Source: an uncultured Bacteroidota bacterium (GTDB lineage: Bacteria > Bacteroidota > Bacteroidia > Flavobacteriales > Flavobacteriaceae). From it: 55,341 nucleotides of DNA. This document shows, in pieces, positions 17,980-27,265 of this stretch. The translations under genes were made by a program, and so were the position numbers. The notes beneath the pieces were generated by a model. It did no database searches. It was not told where the DNA came from and saw only the letters and a list, made by a program, of their open reading frames with translations. Position 1 is the stretch's first letter; each line of letters begins with the position of its first letter. The stretch lies in assembly GCA_903838055.1 (NCBI GenBank), contig CAILWV010000034.1, forward strand, positions 1-55,341, in the 5' to 3' direction.

Positions 17980-19614
17980 ATGATTACAGTTAACGATATC
18001 TCCGTTCAGTTTGGAGGAACAACTTTATTTAGCGATGTAACTTTTGCTATTAATGAAAATGACAAAATTGCCTTGATGGGTAAAAATGGTGCAGGAAAAT
18101 CTACACTTTTAAAGATAATTGCCGGGGAATCCAAACCTTCTACAGGAAATGTGTCGACTCCCAAAGATGCCGTTGTAGCTTATTTACCGCAGCATTTGTT
18201 AACTACTGATGGCGCAACGGTTATGGAAGAAGCGTCGAAAGCATTCGGAGAAATCTTTAAAATGAAAGCTGAAATTGATGAAATCAATGAGCAATTAACT
18301 ATTCGTACCGATTATGAAAGTGATTCCTACATGAAATTAATTGAACGAGTTTCCGATTTAAGTGAAAAATTTTATGCAATTGAAGAAATTAATTACGAAG
18401 CAGAAGTAGAGAAGATATTAGTTGGACTTGGATTTGAAAGAGAAGATTTCACTCGTCAAACATCTGAGTTTTCAGGAGGTTGGAGAATGCGAATAGAATT
18501 GGCTAAAATCCTATTACAAAAACCCGATTTGATTTTGCTTGATGAGCCGACCAACCACATGGATATAGAAAGTATCCAATGGTTAGAAGATTTCTTAATA
18601 AATTCTGCTAAAGCGGTAGTAGTAATTTCTCACGATAGAGCATTTGTTGACAATATTACCAATAGAACTATAGAAGTTACTATGGGAAGAATTTACGATT
18701 ACAAAGCCAAGTATTCACATTATTTGGAATTGCGAAAAGACAGACGTATTCACCAGCAAAAAGCTTACGATGAACAACAAAGAATGATTGCAGATAATCA
18801 AGCTTTTATTGATCGATTTAAAGGTACTTTTTCAAAAACGGATGCAGTGCAATCACGTGTTAAAATGCTTGAAAAATTAGTTATTGTTCAAGTAGATGAA
18901 GTAGATACATCGGCATTAAAGCTAAAGTTTCCCCCAGCAATACGTTCGGGAAATTATCCTGTTATTGTTAAGGATTTAGAAAAATCTTATGGTGATAAAT
19001 TAATCTTTAAGGATGCAAATATTGTAATTGAACGCGGAGATAAAGTGGCTTTTGTTGGAAAAAATGGAGAAGGAAAATCTACCATGATTAAGGCTATAAT
19101 GAAAGAAATTGAAATTAATGGTGGTTCTGTTGAAATAGGACACAACGCACAAATTGGTTATTTTGCTCAAAATCAAGCGTCATTATTGGATGAAAATGCT
19201 ACAATATTTTCAACCATTGATGATATTGCAGTTGGAGATGTTCGAACAAAAATTAAAGATATTCTAGGTGCTTTTATGTTTCACGGTGACGATGTTACTA
19301 AGAAAGTAAAAGTGCTTTCAGGTGGTGAAAAAACACGTTTAGCAATGATAAAATTATTGTTAGAACCTGTTAATTTACTTATTCTAGATGAGCCTTCTAA
19401 TCATTTGGATATGAAGACTAAAGACATAATTAAAGATGCTTTAAGAGACTTTGATGGAACGTTAATTTTAGTTTCTCACGATAGAGATTTTCTGGATGGA
19501 TTAGCTACCAAAGTTTTTGAATTTGGGCATAAACGCGTGAAAGAACATTTTGAAGATATCAAAGGATTCTTAGCACATAAAAAAATGGATTCACTAAAGG
19601 AAATAGAAAAATAA
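17980..19614 (+). CDS. ABC-F family ATPase (YbiT/EttA-like translation factor)
   Basis: The 544-residue protein has two ABC domains and no membrane segment. The first has Walker A GKNGAGKST (~34-42), signature FSGGWRMR and Walker B LILLDEPTNHMD. The second has GKNGEGKST, LSGGEKTR and LLILDEPSNHLD. The linker between them, with the charged stretch RRIHQQKAYDEQQRM and then DRFKGTFSKTDAVQSR, is the P-site tRNA-interaction motif region of ABC-F proteins. Such proteins act on the ribosomal E site in translation or in antibiotic protection. The second-domain core ends HKRVKEHFEDIKGFLAHK, closest to the YbiT subgroup. A role in resistance cannot be claimed. Confidence 0.92.
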   Translation: MITVNDISVQFGGTTLFSDVTFAINENDKIALMGKNGAGKSTLLKIIAGESKPSTGNVSTPKDAVVAYLPQHLLTTDGATVMEEASKAFGEIFKMKAEIDEINEQLTIRTDYESDSYMKLIERVSDLSEKFYAIEEINYEAEVEKILVGLGFEREDFTRQTSEFSGGWRMRIELAKILLQKPDLILLDEPTNHMDIESIQWLEDFLINSAKAVVVISHDRAFVDNITNRTIEVTMGRIYDYKAKYSHYLELRKDRRIHQQKAYDEQQRMIADNQAFIDRFKGTFSKTDAVQSRVKMLEKLVIVQVDEVDTSALKLKFPPAIRSGNYPVIVKDLEKSYGDKLIFKDANIVIERGDKVAFVGKNGEGKSTMIKAIMKEIEINGGSVEIGHNAQIGYFAQNQASLLDENATIFSTIDDIAVGDVRTKIKDILGAFMFHGDDVTKKVKVLSGGEKTRLAMIKLLLEPVNLLILDEPSNHLDMKTKDIIKDALRDFDGTLILVSHDRDFLDGLATKVFEFGHKRVKEHFEDIKGFLAHKKMDSLKEIEK

Positions 19615-19670
19615 TTTACTTCTTTTCGTCAATTGATTTCCAGAAAATTTATCTCCAATTAATTTCAAAC

Positions 19671-21731
19671 ATGAACCAAAAAATAGGACCACCTGTAGCT
19701 AAAATAATTCCGCATTCATTAGAAATTCACGGACATAAACGTGTAGACAATTACTATTGGTTAAACGACAGAGAAAATCCAGAAGTTATTGATTATCTAA
19801 ATAAAGAAAATGAGTATTATAATGCGATAACTGCCGATACTAAAGATTTTCAAAAGGAATTATTTGAAGAAATGAAATCCCGAATTAAAGAAGATGACCA
19901 ATCGGTGCCTTATCTTTATAATGGATATTACTATAGTACTCGATTTGAAATTGGACAAAATTATCCTATATATTCAAGAAAAAAAGAAAGTCTTTCTGCT
20001 GTAGAAGAAATTCTTTTTGATTGTAATGAACTTGCCAAAGATAAATCTTATTTTCAATTAGGAGGCTTGTCAATTAGCCCTGATAATACTATGGCGATTT
20101 TTAGTTTTGATTGTGTAGGTCGCAGAATTTACACTATTCAAATTAAAAACTTAATCACCAACGAAATACTATCGGATAAAATTGAAAATGTTACTGGTTC
20201 TGCTGTTTGGGCAAACGATAATCAAACGATATTTTATTCTAGTCAAGACCCTATTACTTTAAGGTCAGATAAAATATTCAAACATAAATTAGGTACTGAG
20301 CAAGAATTGGATGTGTTAGTTTATTTTGAAAAAGATGAGACTTTTAATGTTGAAATAGCGAAATCTAAATCTAAAAAATATCTCGCTATAGAATCTGGAA
20401 GTACGCTAACTACCGAATATCAAATTCTCGATGCAAATACACCAGATGGAAAATTTAAGATGTTTCAAAAAAGAGTTCGTGGTTTAGAATACACTGTTAA
20501 TCATTATGGAGATAGTTTTTATATTATTACTAATAAAGATAAAGCAGAAAATTTTAAACTAATGAAAACTCCGGAAACTGCTACCACCAAAGAAAATTGG
20601 GTAGAAGTTATTCCGCATAGAGAAGATGTTTTATTAGAAGATATTGAAATTTTCAAAAATTTTCTAGTTGTTGAAGAACGCACTAACGGTTTGAATACAA
20701 TTAAAATAATTCCGTGGAGTGGTGAAGAGGCCTATTTTTTACCCTTTGAAAGTGAAACTTACACTGCAAGCACTAGTTCTAATGTAGATTTTGATACGGA
20801 TATTTTACGGTATTCCTACCAATCTTTAGCTACGCCATCTTCGGTTATTGATTTCAATATGAAGACAAAAGAAAAATTTATCCAAAAAGAACAACAAGTT
20901 CTTGGAGGAAAATTTGATAAAAATAACTACAAAGAAGAACGAGTTTGGGCAACTGCTAGGGATGGAGTTAAAGTGCCAATTTCATTGGTATATAAAAAGA
21001 ATTTGATAAAAAATGGTAGCAATCCTTTATTGCAATATGCATATGGATCCTATGGATATTCTATAGACGCTTCGTTTTCATCTACAAGATTATCTTTGTT
21101 AGATAGAGGGTTTATTTTTGCAATTGCACACATTCGTGGAGGTGAAGATTTAGGAAGACATTGGTATGAAAATGGTAAATTATTAAAAAAGAAAAATACG
21201 TTTTTTGATTTCATAGATTGTTCCAAATATTTAATTCAAGAAAAATACACATCTACCAAACATTTATATGCCGAAGGTGGCTCTGCCGGAGGATTACTTA
21301 TGGGAACTATAGTTAATATGGCTCCTGAATTATATAATGGAATTATTGCTCAAGTTGCCTTTATTGATGTTGTTACCACAATGCTTGACGAAACAATTCC
21401 ATTAACTACTGGCGAATATGATGAATGGGGAAATCCAAATCAAAAGAAATATTACAATTATATGTTGTCTTATTCTCCCTATGATAATGTAGTTGCGCAA
21501 AATTATCCAAATATGTATATATCTACAGGTTTGCATGATTCTCAGGTACAGTATTGGGAACCAGCTAAATGGGTGGCAAAACTTAGAGTGTTAAAAACAA
21601 ATGATACGTTATTGTTCCTAGATACTAATATGGACGCAGGTCACGGAGGCGCTTCAGGAAGGTTTGAAGCCCTAAAGGAATTGGCCAAAGAATTTAGTTT
21701 TTTATTGGATTTAGAAAAAATTAAAAAATAA
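19671..21731 (+). CDS. Oligopeptidase B-like S9 family serine peptidase
   Basis: The 686-residue peptidase has the S9A/oligopeptidase B layout. An N-terminal segment with HGHKRVDNYYWLNDRENPEV leads into a seven-bladed propeller, and a C-terminal alpha/beta hydrolase domain follows. The catalytic Ser lies in GGSAGG, the Asp in STGLHDSQVQYWEP and the His in DAGHGGASGR. No signal peptide is visible, so it should be cytoplasmic. Oligopeptidase B cleaves short peptides after Arg or Lys. It follows the ABC-F gene by 56 bp. Confidence 0.93.
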   Translation: MNQKIGPPVAKIIPHSLEIHGHKRVDNYYWLNDRENPEVIDYLNKENEYYNAITADTKDFQKELFEEMKSRIKEDDQSVPYLYNGYYYSTRFEIGQNYPIYSRKKESLSAVEEILFDCNELAKDKSYFQLGGLSISPDNTMAIFSFDCVGRRIYTIQIKNLITNEILSDKIENVTGSAVWANDNQTIFYSSQDPITLRSDKIFKHKLGTEQELDVLVYFEKDETFNVEIAKSKSKKYLAIESGSTLTTEYQILDANTPDGKFKMFQKRVRGLEYTVNHYGDSFYIITNKDKAENFKLMKTPETATTKENWVEVIPHREDVLLEDIEIFKNFLVVEERTNGLNTIKIIPWSGEEAYFLPFESETYTASTSSNVDFDTDILRYSYQSLATPSSVIDFNMKTKEKFIQKEQQVLGGKFDKNNYKEERVWATARDGVKVPISLVYKKNLIKNGSNPLLQYAYGSYGYSIDASFSSTRLSLLDRGFIFAIAHIRGGEDLGRHWYENGKLLKKKNTFFDFIDCSKYLIQEKYTSTKHLYAEGGSAGGLLMGTIVNMAPELYNGIIAQVAFIDVVTTMLDETIPLTTGEYDEWGNPNQKKYYNYMLSYSPYDNVVAQNYPNMYISTGLHDSQVQYWEPAKWVAKLRVLKTNDTLLFLDTNMDAGHGGASGRFEALKELAKEFSFLLDLEKIKK

Positions 21732-21736
21732 TTTAT

Positions 21737-21744
21737 TAAATTTG
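21737..21744 (+). promoter_or_regulatory. Promoter -7 box of the cysteine synthase-like gene
   Basis: TAAATTTG matches TAnnTTTG, 56 bp before the ATG at 21801. The AGCCCTGACAAAA stretch in the leader recurs at 41926-41938. Confidence 0.45.
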
Positions 21745-21800
21745 CAAGGTTATGGGGTAATTAGCATTAGTAATATAAGCCCTGACAAAATTTTTTATTT

Positions 21801-22841
21801 ATGAAAGAAGAAATAAAAGCCTACAATAATGTTTTAGAATTAATAGGAAATACCCCTCTTATTAAACTTAATAGAATAACCGAGAATCTTGTTGGTAATT
21901 TTTATGCAAAAGTAGAAGCATTTAACCCTGGTCATTCCTCAAAAGATAGAATTGCTTTATTTATTATTGAACAAGCCGAAAAAAAAGGTATTTTATCTCC
22001 GGGTGATACTATCATAGAAACTACTTCTGGAAATACAGGTTTTAGTTTGGCAATGGTAAGTATTATTAAGGGATACAATTGTATTTTAGCTGTAACTTCT
22101 AAATCATCTAAAGATAAAATAGACATGTTACGCAGCTTAGGTGCAAAAGTTTATGTATGTCCTGCACACGTTTCGGCAGATGATGAACGCTCTTATTATA
22201 ATGTTGCTAAACGTTTGCATGAAGAAACTAAAGGGTCAGTTTATATCAATCAATATTTTAATCAACTAAATATTGATGCCCATTATTTAACTACAGGTCC
22301 TGAAATATGGGAGCAAACTTCCGGAAAAATAACACATTTAGTTGCTTGTAGCGGAACAGGTGGTACGATTTCTGGAATAGCAAAATTTCTTAAAGAGAAA
22401 AACCCGAATATTAAAATCTTAGGTGTGGATGCTTTTGGATCTGTATTAAAAAAATACCATGAAACTAAAGAATTTGATAAAGAAGAAATTTATCCTTACA
22501 GAATAGAAGGTATTGGTAAAAATTTAATTCCAACCGCTACTGACTTTGAATCTATAGATAAATTCATAAAAGTTACGGATGAAGAAAGTGCACATACTGC
22601 AAGAGAAATTGTAAGAAAAGAAGGATTGTTTGTAGGGTATACTTCTGGCGCTGCTTTACAAGCAGTAAAACAATTTGCTGAAGAGGGTGAATTTACTCAA
22701 GATAGTAATGTAGTTGTTATTTTTCCAGATCACGGATCACGATATATGAGTAAAGTATTTAGTGATGATTGGATGAATGAGCAAGGTTTCTTTGATAGCG
22801 TGAACACGGAAGAAGTTCAAAAAATAGAATTCATTAAATAA
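21801..22841 (+). CDS. PLP-dependent cysteine synthase family protein
   Basis: The 346-residue enzyme belongs to the CysK/CysM/CBS fold II PLP family. Lys48 in NPGHSSKDR is the Schiff-base lysine. TSGNTG (75-80) binds substrate carboxylate and a Gly-rich SGTGGTISG loop holds the PLP phosphate. Cysteine synthases make L-cysteine from O-acetylserine and sulfide, while CBS homologs make cystathionine. The residues after the lysine box differ from plain CysK (NPaxSVKDR), so the exact substrate is open. There is no CBS regulatory domain. It converges on the M28 peptidase gene with a shared terminator. Confidence 0.88.
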   Translation: MKEEIKAYNNVLELIGNTPLIKLNRITENLVGNFYAKVEAFNPGHSSKDRIALFIIEQAEKKGILSPGDTIIETTSGNTGFSLAMVSIIKGYNCILAVTSKSSKDKIDMLRSLGAKVYVCPAHVSADDERSYYNVAKRLHEETKGSVYINQYFNQLNIDAHYLTTGPEIWEQTSGKITHLVACSGTGGTISGIAKFLKEKNPNIKILGVDAFGSVLKKYHETKEFDKEEIYPYRIEGIGKNLIPTATDFESIDKFIKVTDEESAHTAREIVRKEGLFVGYTSGAALQAVKQFAEEGEFTQDSNVVVIFPDHGSRYMSKVFSDDWMNEQGFFDSVNTEEVQKIEFIK

Positions 22842-22875
22842 ATAAAATTTTCTTAAACTTATAGAATGGAATCAT

Positions 22876-22907
22876 AAAAAAACCAACTTTTACAAGTTGG
22901 TTTTTTT
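22876..22907. terminator. Bidirectional terminator
   Basis: AAACCAACTT pairs with AAGTTGGTTT around TTAC, with an A run before and a T run after. It therefore can serve both the rightward cysteine synthase-like gene and the leftward M28 peptidase gene, which stops at 22912. Confidence 0.9.
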
Positions 22908-22911
22908 AGTT

Positions 22912-25140
22912 TTATTCGAATTTGACTTTTACAGTTTTGGTCTCGCCATCTCTTATGAAAACAACATCTAGTTCATCACCTGGAGTGATTTTAGCTAATG
23001 CATCCATATAGCTGTAAACTTCTTTAATTTCAGTAGTTCCAATTTTTGTAATAATGTCACCTTCTTTAATTCCAGCTTTTTGAGCAGGTCTATTTTCTGT
23101 TACACCATCTACATGTAAACCATCTCCGTGTTCGGTATAATCGGGCATAATACCCATTGTAACTTTATATTTAGGTCTGGTTTTTCCTGCGTTGTTTTTG
23201 GTTTTAGTAAAGGTGATTTTATCTAAATCGGCAATGTCATTTGAAATTCTAAAAACAAAATCTACAATAGCAGTAACACCTGTATAATTTATTTTTTCTT
23301 CATCGTCACTTGGCTTGTGGTAGTCGCTATGAGTGCCTGTGAAGAAATTCAAAACAGAAATATCTTTTAAATAAAATGAAGTATGATCCGTTGGTCCTAC
23401 GCCACTTTCTTCTAAAGTTATGTTGTATCCCGCAGGTTTATTGGTTTCAATAATTGCTTTAAATTCGGGTGCGGTTCCAATTCCGCCTACAATCAGTTCT
23501 TTTTTAGGATTCAAACGACCTATCATATCCATATTAATCATTGCAAAACTATTTGGATATTTAGCTTTAAGTGTTTCTGCCATGTGTTTAGACCCTATCA
23601 AACCATCTTCTTCACCAGAGAAAAGAGCGAATATATAATTTACTTTTTCTGTAGTTTTATTCTTGCTGTACATTCTAGCTAATTCTAATACTCCTGAAAC
23701 ACCTGATGCATTGTCATCGGCGCCATTGTGAATCTCTCCTTCTGAGTTTGCCTTGGTAGAATTGTGGTGTTCATTTAGTCCTAAATGATCATAATGGGCT
23801 CCAATAACAATAGTTTTCGATGCTTTGTTGTCTAAGTATGCAATTACATTTCTTCCTGTATTTGAAACACTACTATCGTTAATAGAATCATGCGGATTTA
23901 ATCTTACTTTGTAATCGAATTTTTGAATATAATCTTTTCCTTCAAATGGTTTTAACCCTAAAGATTTGAATTGTGATGCTATATATTCCGCTGCTTTTTT
24001 TTCTCCTTCAGATCCTGTTAATCTTCCTTTTAATTCATCAGATGCTAAATAAGAAATGTGTTTTTTTAGTAATTCTGTTTTTGCATTTTCAGCATCGTCA
24101 GAATCTACCCAATCTGCAATAAAAACATTGGTTTCTCTCGCAGCATTTTGTTGGCGATTACTAGACCAAACCAATTTTTTTCCATCTGGTGAAAACATTG
24201 GAAATGCATTGAATTCACTTTCCCAAGTTATTTGTTTTAAATTTTTACCATCTAAATCAATCATATATAATTGAAAATCATAGCCGTGAGTAGAATGATG
24301 GTTTGAAGAAAAAATAATTTTCTTATCTGAAGGATGAAAAAATGGAGCCCAATTGGCTTTCCCTAAATGGGTGATTTGTTTAATATCCGAACCATCTACA
24401 TTACAAGTATAGATTTCCATTTCCGTTGGTGCAACCACATTATCTTTAAGTAGAGATTTATAATCGGCAATCTCAGCTTCCGTTTTTGGTCTAGAAGAAC
24501 GGAAAACTAATTTTTTGCTATCGTGAGAAAAGAAACTACCACCATCATATCCTAATCCAAAAGTTATTTGTTTTAGGTTGCTACCGTCTATATCCATTGT
24601 CCAAAGTTCTAAATCACCAGACCTAATTGAGGTAAAAGCAATTTTTTTACCATCAGGTGATACCACAGCTTCAGCGTCATAACCGGGAGAATTAGTTAAT
24701 TGTTTTACAATTTTCCCATCTAAATCAGCCATGTAAATATCAAATTCTGGATAAACTGCCCAAAGGTATTTTCCATCATGTGGTTTTGGTGGAGGAGGAC
24801 AAGCATCATTAGATGAGAACGTAGAAGCGTATATAATATGCTTGCCATCCGGCATGAAATAGGAACAAGTTGTTCTTCCTTTTCCCGACGATATTGCTTT
24901 TAATTTATCGGTGGAATAGGGTGTGTTTTGTAAATCTAACAGGTATATTTGATCGCATGACATTCCCATTTTAGGATTATTTATTTGCATAGTTAGCTTT
25001 TTCCCATCCGGACTAAAATAGGCTTCTGCATTGTCACCACCAAAAGTAAGTTTTTGAATGTTTTTTAAATTTTTCTCTTGTCCAATTGCATTTAGGCAAA
25101 TGAATACTATTAATAATTTAACTAAGTTATTAGAATGCAT
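22912..25140 (-). CDS. Secreted M28 metallopeptidase with N-terminal PD40 propeller and C-terminal PDZ
   Basis: The 742-residue protein has a signal peptide (MHSNNLVKLLIVFICLNAIG). TolB/WD40-type PD40 repeats span about 30-330, with repeated FSPDGKKL-type blades. A zinc aminopeptidase domain of the M28 family follows at about 350-640. Its ligands and catalytic residues show in AHYDH, NGADDNASG, FSGEEDGLIGS, NMDMIGR and HSDYHKPSDD. A PDZ domain occupies about 650-742. It is likely periplasmic, removing N-terminal residues from peptides. The N-terminal Cys16 is not in a convincing lipobox. The gene is followed at its end by the shared terminator. Confidence 0.93.
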   Translation of the reverse strand: MHSNNLVKLLIVFICLNAIGQEKNLKNIQKLTFGGDNAEAYFSPDGKKLTMQINNPKMGMSCDQIYLLDLQNTPYSTDKLKAISSGKGRTTCSYFMPDGKHIIYASTFSSNDACPPPPKPHDGKYLWAVYPEFDIYMADLDGKIVKQLTNSPGYDAEAVVSPDGKKIAFTSIRSGDLELWTMDIDGSNLKQITFGLGYDGGSFFSHDSKKLVFRSSRPKTEAEIADYKSLLKDNVVAPTEMEIYTCNVDGSDIKQITHLGKANWAPFFHPSDKKIIFSSNHHSTHGYDFQLYMIDLDGKNLKQITWESEFNAFPMFSPDGKKLVWSSNRQQNAARETNVFIADWVDSDDAENAKTELLKKHISYLASDELKGRLTGSEGEKKAAEYIASQFKSLGLKPFEGKDYIQKFDYKVRLNPHDSINDSSVSNTGRNVIAYLDNKASKTIVIGAHYDHLGLNEHHNSTKANSEGEIHNGADDNASGVSGVLELARMYSKNKTTEKVNYIFALFSGEEDGLIGSKHMAETLKAKYPNSFAMINMDMIGRLNPKKELIVGGIGTAPEFKAIIETNKPAGYNITLEESGVGPTDHTSFYLKDISVLNFFTGTHSDYHKPSDDEEKINYTGVTAIVDFVFRISNDIADLDKITFTKTKNNAGKTRPKYKVTMGIMPDYTEHGDGLHVDGVTENRPAQKAGIKEGDIITKIGTTEIKEVYSYMDALAKITPGDELDVVFIRDGETKTVKVKFE

Positions 25141-25215
25141 TTAATTGAGATTTAATAAGTGTTTTGAAGTAAGTACTGGGATTGAAAAACAAAGCGGTTT
25201 TGTTTTATGAAAATG

Positions 25216-25986
25216 TTATTTATTGATAGCTTCTTCGAAATTGGCTCCTACTTTTTTCCAATTTATAATGTTAAAGAAGTTTTCGATATATTTTTTTCTA
25301 TTATTTTGATAGTTTAGATAATAGGCATGTTCCCATAAATCTAATGCTAAAATAGGAGTTCCTGTAATTTCTGCTCTTGGCATTAACGGATTATCTTGGT
25401 TTTGGGTATTAGTTATTTGCAGTTTTCCAGCTTTGTCAACTACTAACCAAGTCCATCCAGATCCAAATTGCTTGTTTGCAGATTCTTTAAACTGCGATTT
25501 AAATTCTTCAAACGATCCAAAATCTTTATCAATAGCACTTGCTAAAGTATCTGATGGCTTGCCTCCACCTTTAGGAGTTATTATATTAAAATACAAAGTG
25601 TGGTTATAGTAGCCTCCAAGATTGTTTTTATTATCCGTATTGGATAGGTCTAATTTTTTAAAAATATCTTCTATTGGAATATTTTCCGATTCAGTACCTG
25701 CTATTGCTTTATTTAGATTGTTAGTAAAAGACACATATTGTTTAGAATAATGTATCTCCATAGTTTGAGCATCAATATTAGGTGCAAGCGCATCATAACC
25801 AAATGGTAATTCTACAATCTCAAAGGCTCCAGGTTCAGCTTTAGCATCTTCTGGCGAACCAATTGTCATTTTTTCTTCAACAGATGGAAGCGGAACTTCA
25901 ACAACTTCTGTGTATTTTTTTCTTTTACAAGATCCAATGGATAGTGCAAAAACGGAACATAATAAAAGGATTACTATTTTTTTCAT
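25216..25986 (-). CDS. Exported superoxide dismutase (Fe/Mn family), predicted lipoprotein
   Basis: The 256-residue protein has a lipoprotein-type signal, MKKIVILLLCSVFALSIGSC, with Cys20, then a spacer of about 35 residues and a complete Fe/Mn SOD domain (about 55-253). Metal ligands are His79 (IHYSKQY), His129 (YYNHTLYF), Asp216 and His220 (DLWEH). The usual GGHxNH reads GGYYNH. NQDNPL supplies the Gln seen in Mn-type enzymes. It would remove superoxide at the periplasmic or outer face of the envelope. It is the third gene of a tight operon with psd and an acyl-CoA-binding protein. Metal preference is not certain. Confidence 0.92.
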   Translation of the reverse strand: MKKIVILLLCSVFALSIGSCKRKKYTEVVEVPLPSVEEKMTIGSPEDAKAEPGAFEIVELPFGYDALAPNIDAQTMEIHYSKQYVSFTNNLNKAIAGTESENIPIEDIFKKLDLSNTDNKNNLGGYYNHTLYFNIITPKGGGKPSDTLASAIDKDFGSFEEFKSQFKESANKQFGSGWTWLVVDKAGKLQITNTQNQDNPLMPRAEITGTPILALDLWEHAYYLNYQNNRKKYIENFFNIINWKKVGANFEEAINK

Positions 25987-25990
25987 TCGT

Positions 25991-26263
25991 TTATTTTTTG
26001 TTAACTAATGAATGAATGGCTTCAATATACAATTCTTTACATTCGTCTTCAGATAAATGACTAATTTGCATCCAAGCATTCATCTTGAAAGCATTTCTTA
26101 AATCATAAATTGGATAAATTCTATTAGTAATTGTGCCATGTGTAGACTGCTTATATAAAGCATAAAGTCGTAATTGAACATCTTGAGGCAAGGACGATTG
26201 TGTCATAGAATTTGCTAATTCTACGGCTTGTTCAAAACGAGTTTCAAGGTCTTTTATTGGCAT
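25991..26263 (-). CDS. Acyl-CoA-binding protein
   Basis: The 90-residue protein follows the eukaryotic-type ACBP pattern. LETRFEQAVELAN opens helix 1, LYALYKQSTHG forms the central ligand-binding helix, and AFKMNAWMQISHLSEDECKELYI gives the C-terminal part. It binds long-chain acyl-CoA in the cytosol and buffers or delivers it. It starts at the base next to the psd stop codon and ends 4 nt before the SOD start, so the three genes are clearly co-transcribed. That fits a role in phospholipid supply. Confidence 0.9.
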   Translation of the reverse strand: MPIKDLETRFEQAVELANSMTQSSLPQDVQLRLYALYKQSTHGTITNRIYPIYDLRNAFKMNAWMQISHLSEDECKELYIEAIHSLVNKK

Positions 26264-26914
26264 TTATAGTGTTGCAATAATGGTTCTGTTTCCTATAGCT
26301 TTTTGGTTTAAAGAAACATTTATTTTAGTTCCTAACGGAAAATATAAATCTACTCTTGATCCAAATTTAATAAAGCCTGCATCGTCTCCTTGGCGAACTT
26401 GCATACCTTCTTCGGCATAATTTACAATTCTTTTTGCCAAAGCACCTGCTATTTGACGGTATAAAATTTCGCCAAAAATTCTATTTTCAATGACTACTGT
26501 TGTTCTTTCATTTTCGGTACTTGCCTTTGGATGCCAAGCTACAAGATATTTACCAGGATGGTATTTGCTGTATTTTACTTTTCCACTAATTGCATATCTA
26601 GTAACGTGTACATTAATTGGCGACATGAAAATGGATACTTGTAATCGCTTGTCTTTAAAATATTCTGGTTCGAATACTTCTTCAATTACAACCACTTTAC
26701 CATCTACAGGAGCGTATACTAATTCGTCATTTGGCTCTAAATTACGTACTGGATTTCTAAAAAATTGCAAAATAATTAGTAAAAACGCCAATAAAAATAA
26801 TTGAATTGGCTTTACAATCCATTGGTTTTCCGAAATATATGGAGTTGCTAATAATAAAACTGTAAAAATAAATGTGGAAATAAGGATAATCTTTGCGCCT
26901 TCTTTATGAAACAT
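26264..26914 (-). CDS. psd: Phosphatidylserine decarboxylase (short, PSD-A type)
   Basis: The proenzyme is 216 residues from the ATG at 26914 (MFHKEG), which I prefer because homologs begin this way; an in-frame ATG at 26944 would add 10 residues. Two hydrophobic segments lie near residues 8-25 and 34-52. The catalytic core shows YAPVDGKVV, IFMSPINVHVTR and the self-cleavage site FGSR, where the Ser becomes the pyruvoyl group. It makes phosphatidylethanolamine from phosphatidylserine at the inner membrane. Its stop codon abuts the acyl-CoA-binding protein start. Confidence 0.92.
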   Translation of the reverse strand: MFHKEGAKIILISTFIFTVLLLATPYISENQWIVKPIQLFLLAFLLIILQFFRNPVRNLEPNDELVYAPVDGKVVVIEEVFEPEYFKDKRLQVSIFMSPINVHVTRYAISGKVKYSKYHPGKYLVAWHPKASTENERTTVVIENRIFGEILYRQIAGALAKRIVNYAEEGMQVRQGDDAGFIKFGSRVDLYFPLGTKINVSLNQKAIGNRTIIATL

Positions 26915-27013
26915 ACTATATTTTTTTAATGGATAATAAATCAATTATTTAATTAGGAAAACATTTTTTTATAAAGATGTTTTCAATCTATAATTATTAA
27001 TAATTCATGACCG

Positions 27014-27021
27014 CAAAAGTA
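27014..27021 (-). promoter_or_regulatory. psd operon promoter -7 box
   Basis: The leftward strand reads TACTTTTG followed by CGGTC, matching TAnnTTTG. It would give a leader of about 95 nt to the ATG at 26914, containing a hairpin (GAAAACAT/ATGTTTTC, 26957-26984). Confidence 0.5.
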
Positions 27022-27253
27022 ATTAAATATTATTTAATTTTTTGTATTACAATTTATCTTTATTGCACCTTATTTAAAGATTTAAAGATTTAATTTGTTT
27101 TTTAGATTTCTTAGTCAATCTTTAATAAATATCATTTTAATTTAATATGATATTTTTCATTTACGTTATTTTTATTTAAAATTAAAAATCACCACGATTA
27201 AACAGAAAATAGCTACGAATAGTAATCCATATTTTAATATAGTTTTTTTAACA
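27022..27253. other. AT-rich divergent intergenic region
   Basis: The space between the psd operon and the LytTR gene is about 320 bp and very AT-rich. It holds a 9-bp hairpin (AAATATCAT / ATGATATTT, 27127-27155) and a short tandem ATTTAAAG-type repeat near 27069-27090. No convincing gene or RNA is seen. Confidence 0.5.
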
Positions 27254-27261
27254 TATTTTTG
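27254..27261 (+). promoter_or_regulatory. Candidate -7 box directly before the LytTR gene
   Basis: TATTTTTG matches TAnnTTTG but ends 4 bp before the ATG at 27266. If it is used, the mRNA would be essentially leaderless. No -33 TTTG is seen at the usual spacing. Confidence 0.35.
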
Positions 27262-27265
27262 TGCT

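Noticed and set aside
17980..19614. ABC-F protein as an antibiotic-resistance determinant
   Set aside because: The sequence pattern is closest to housekeeping YbiT/EttA types and there is no resistance context.
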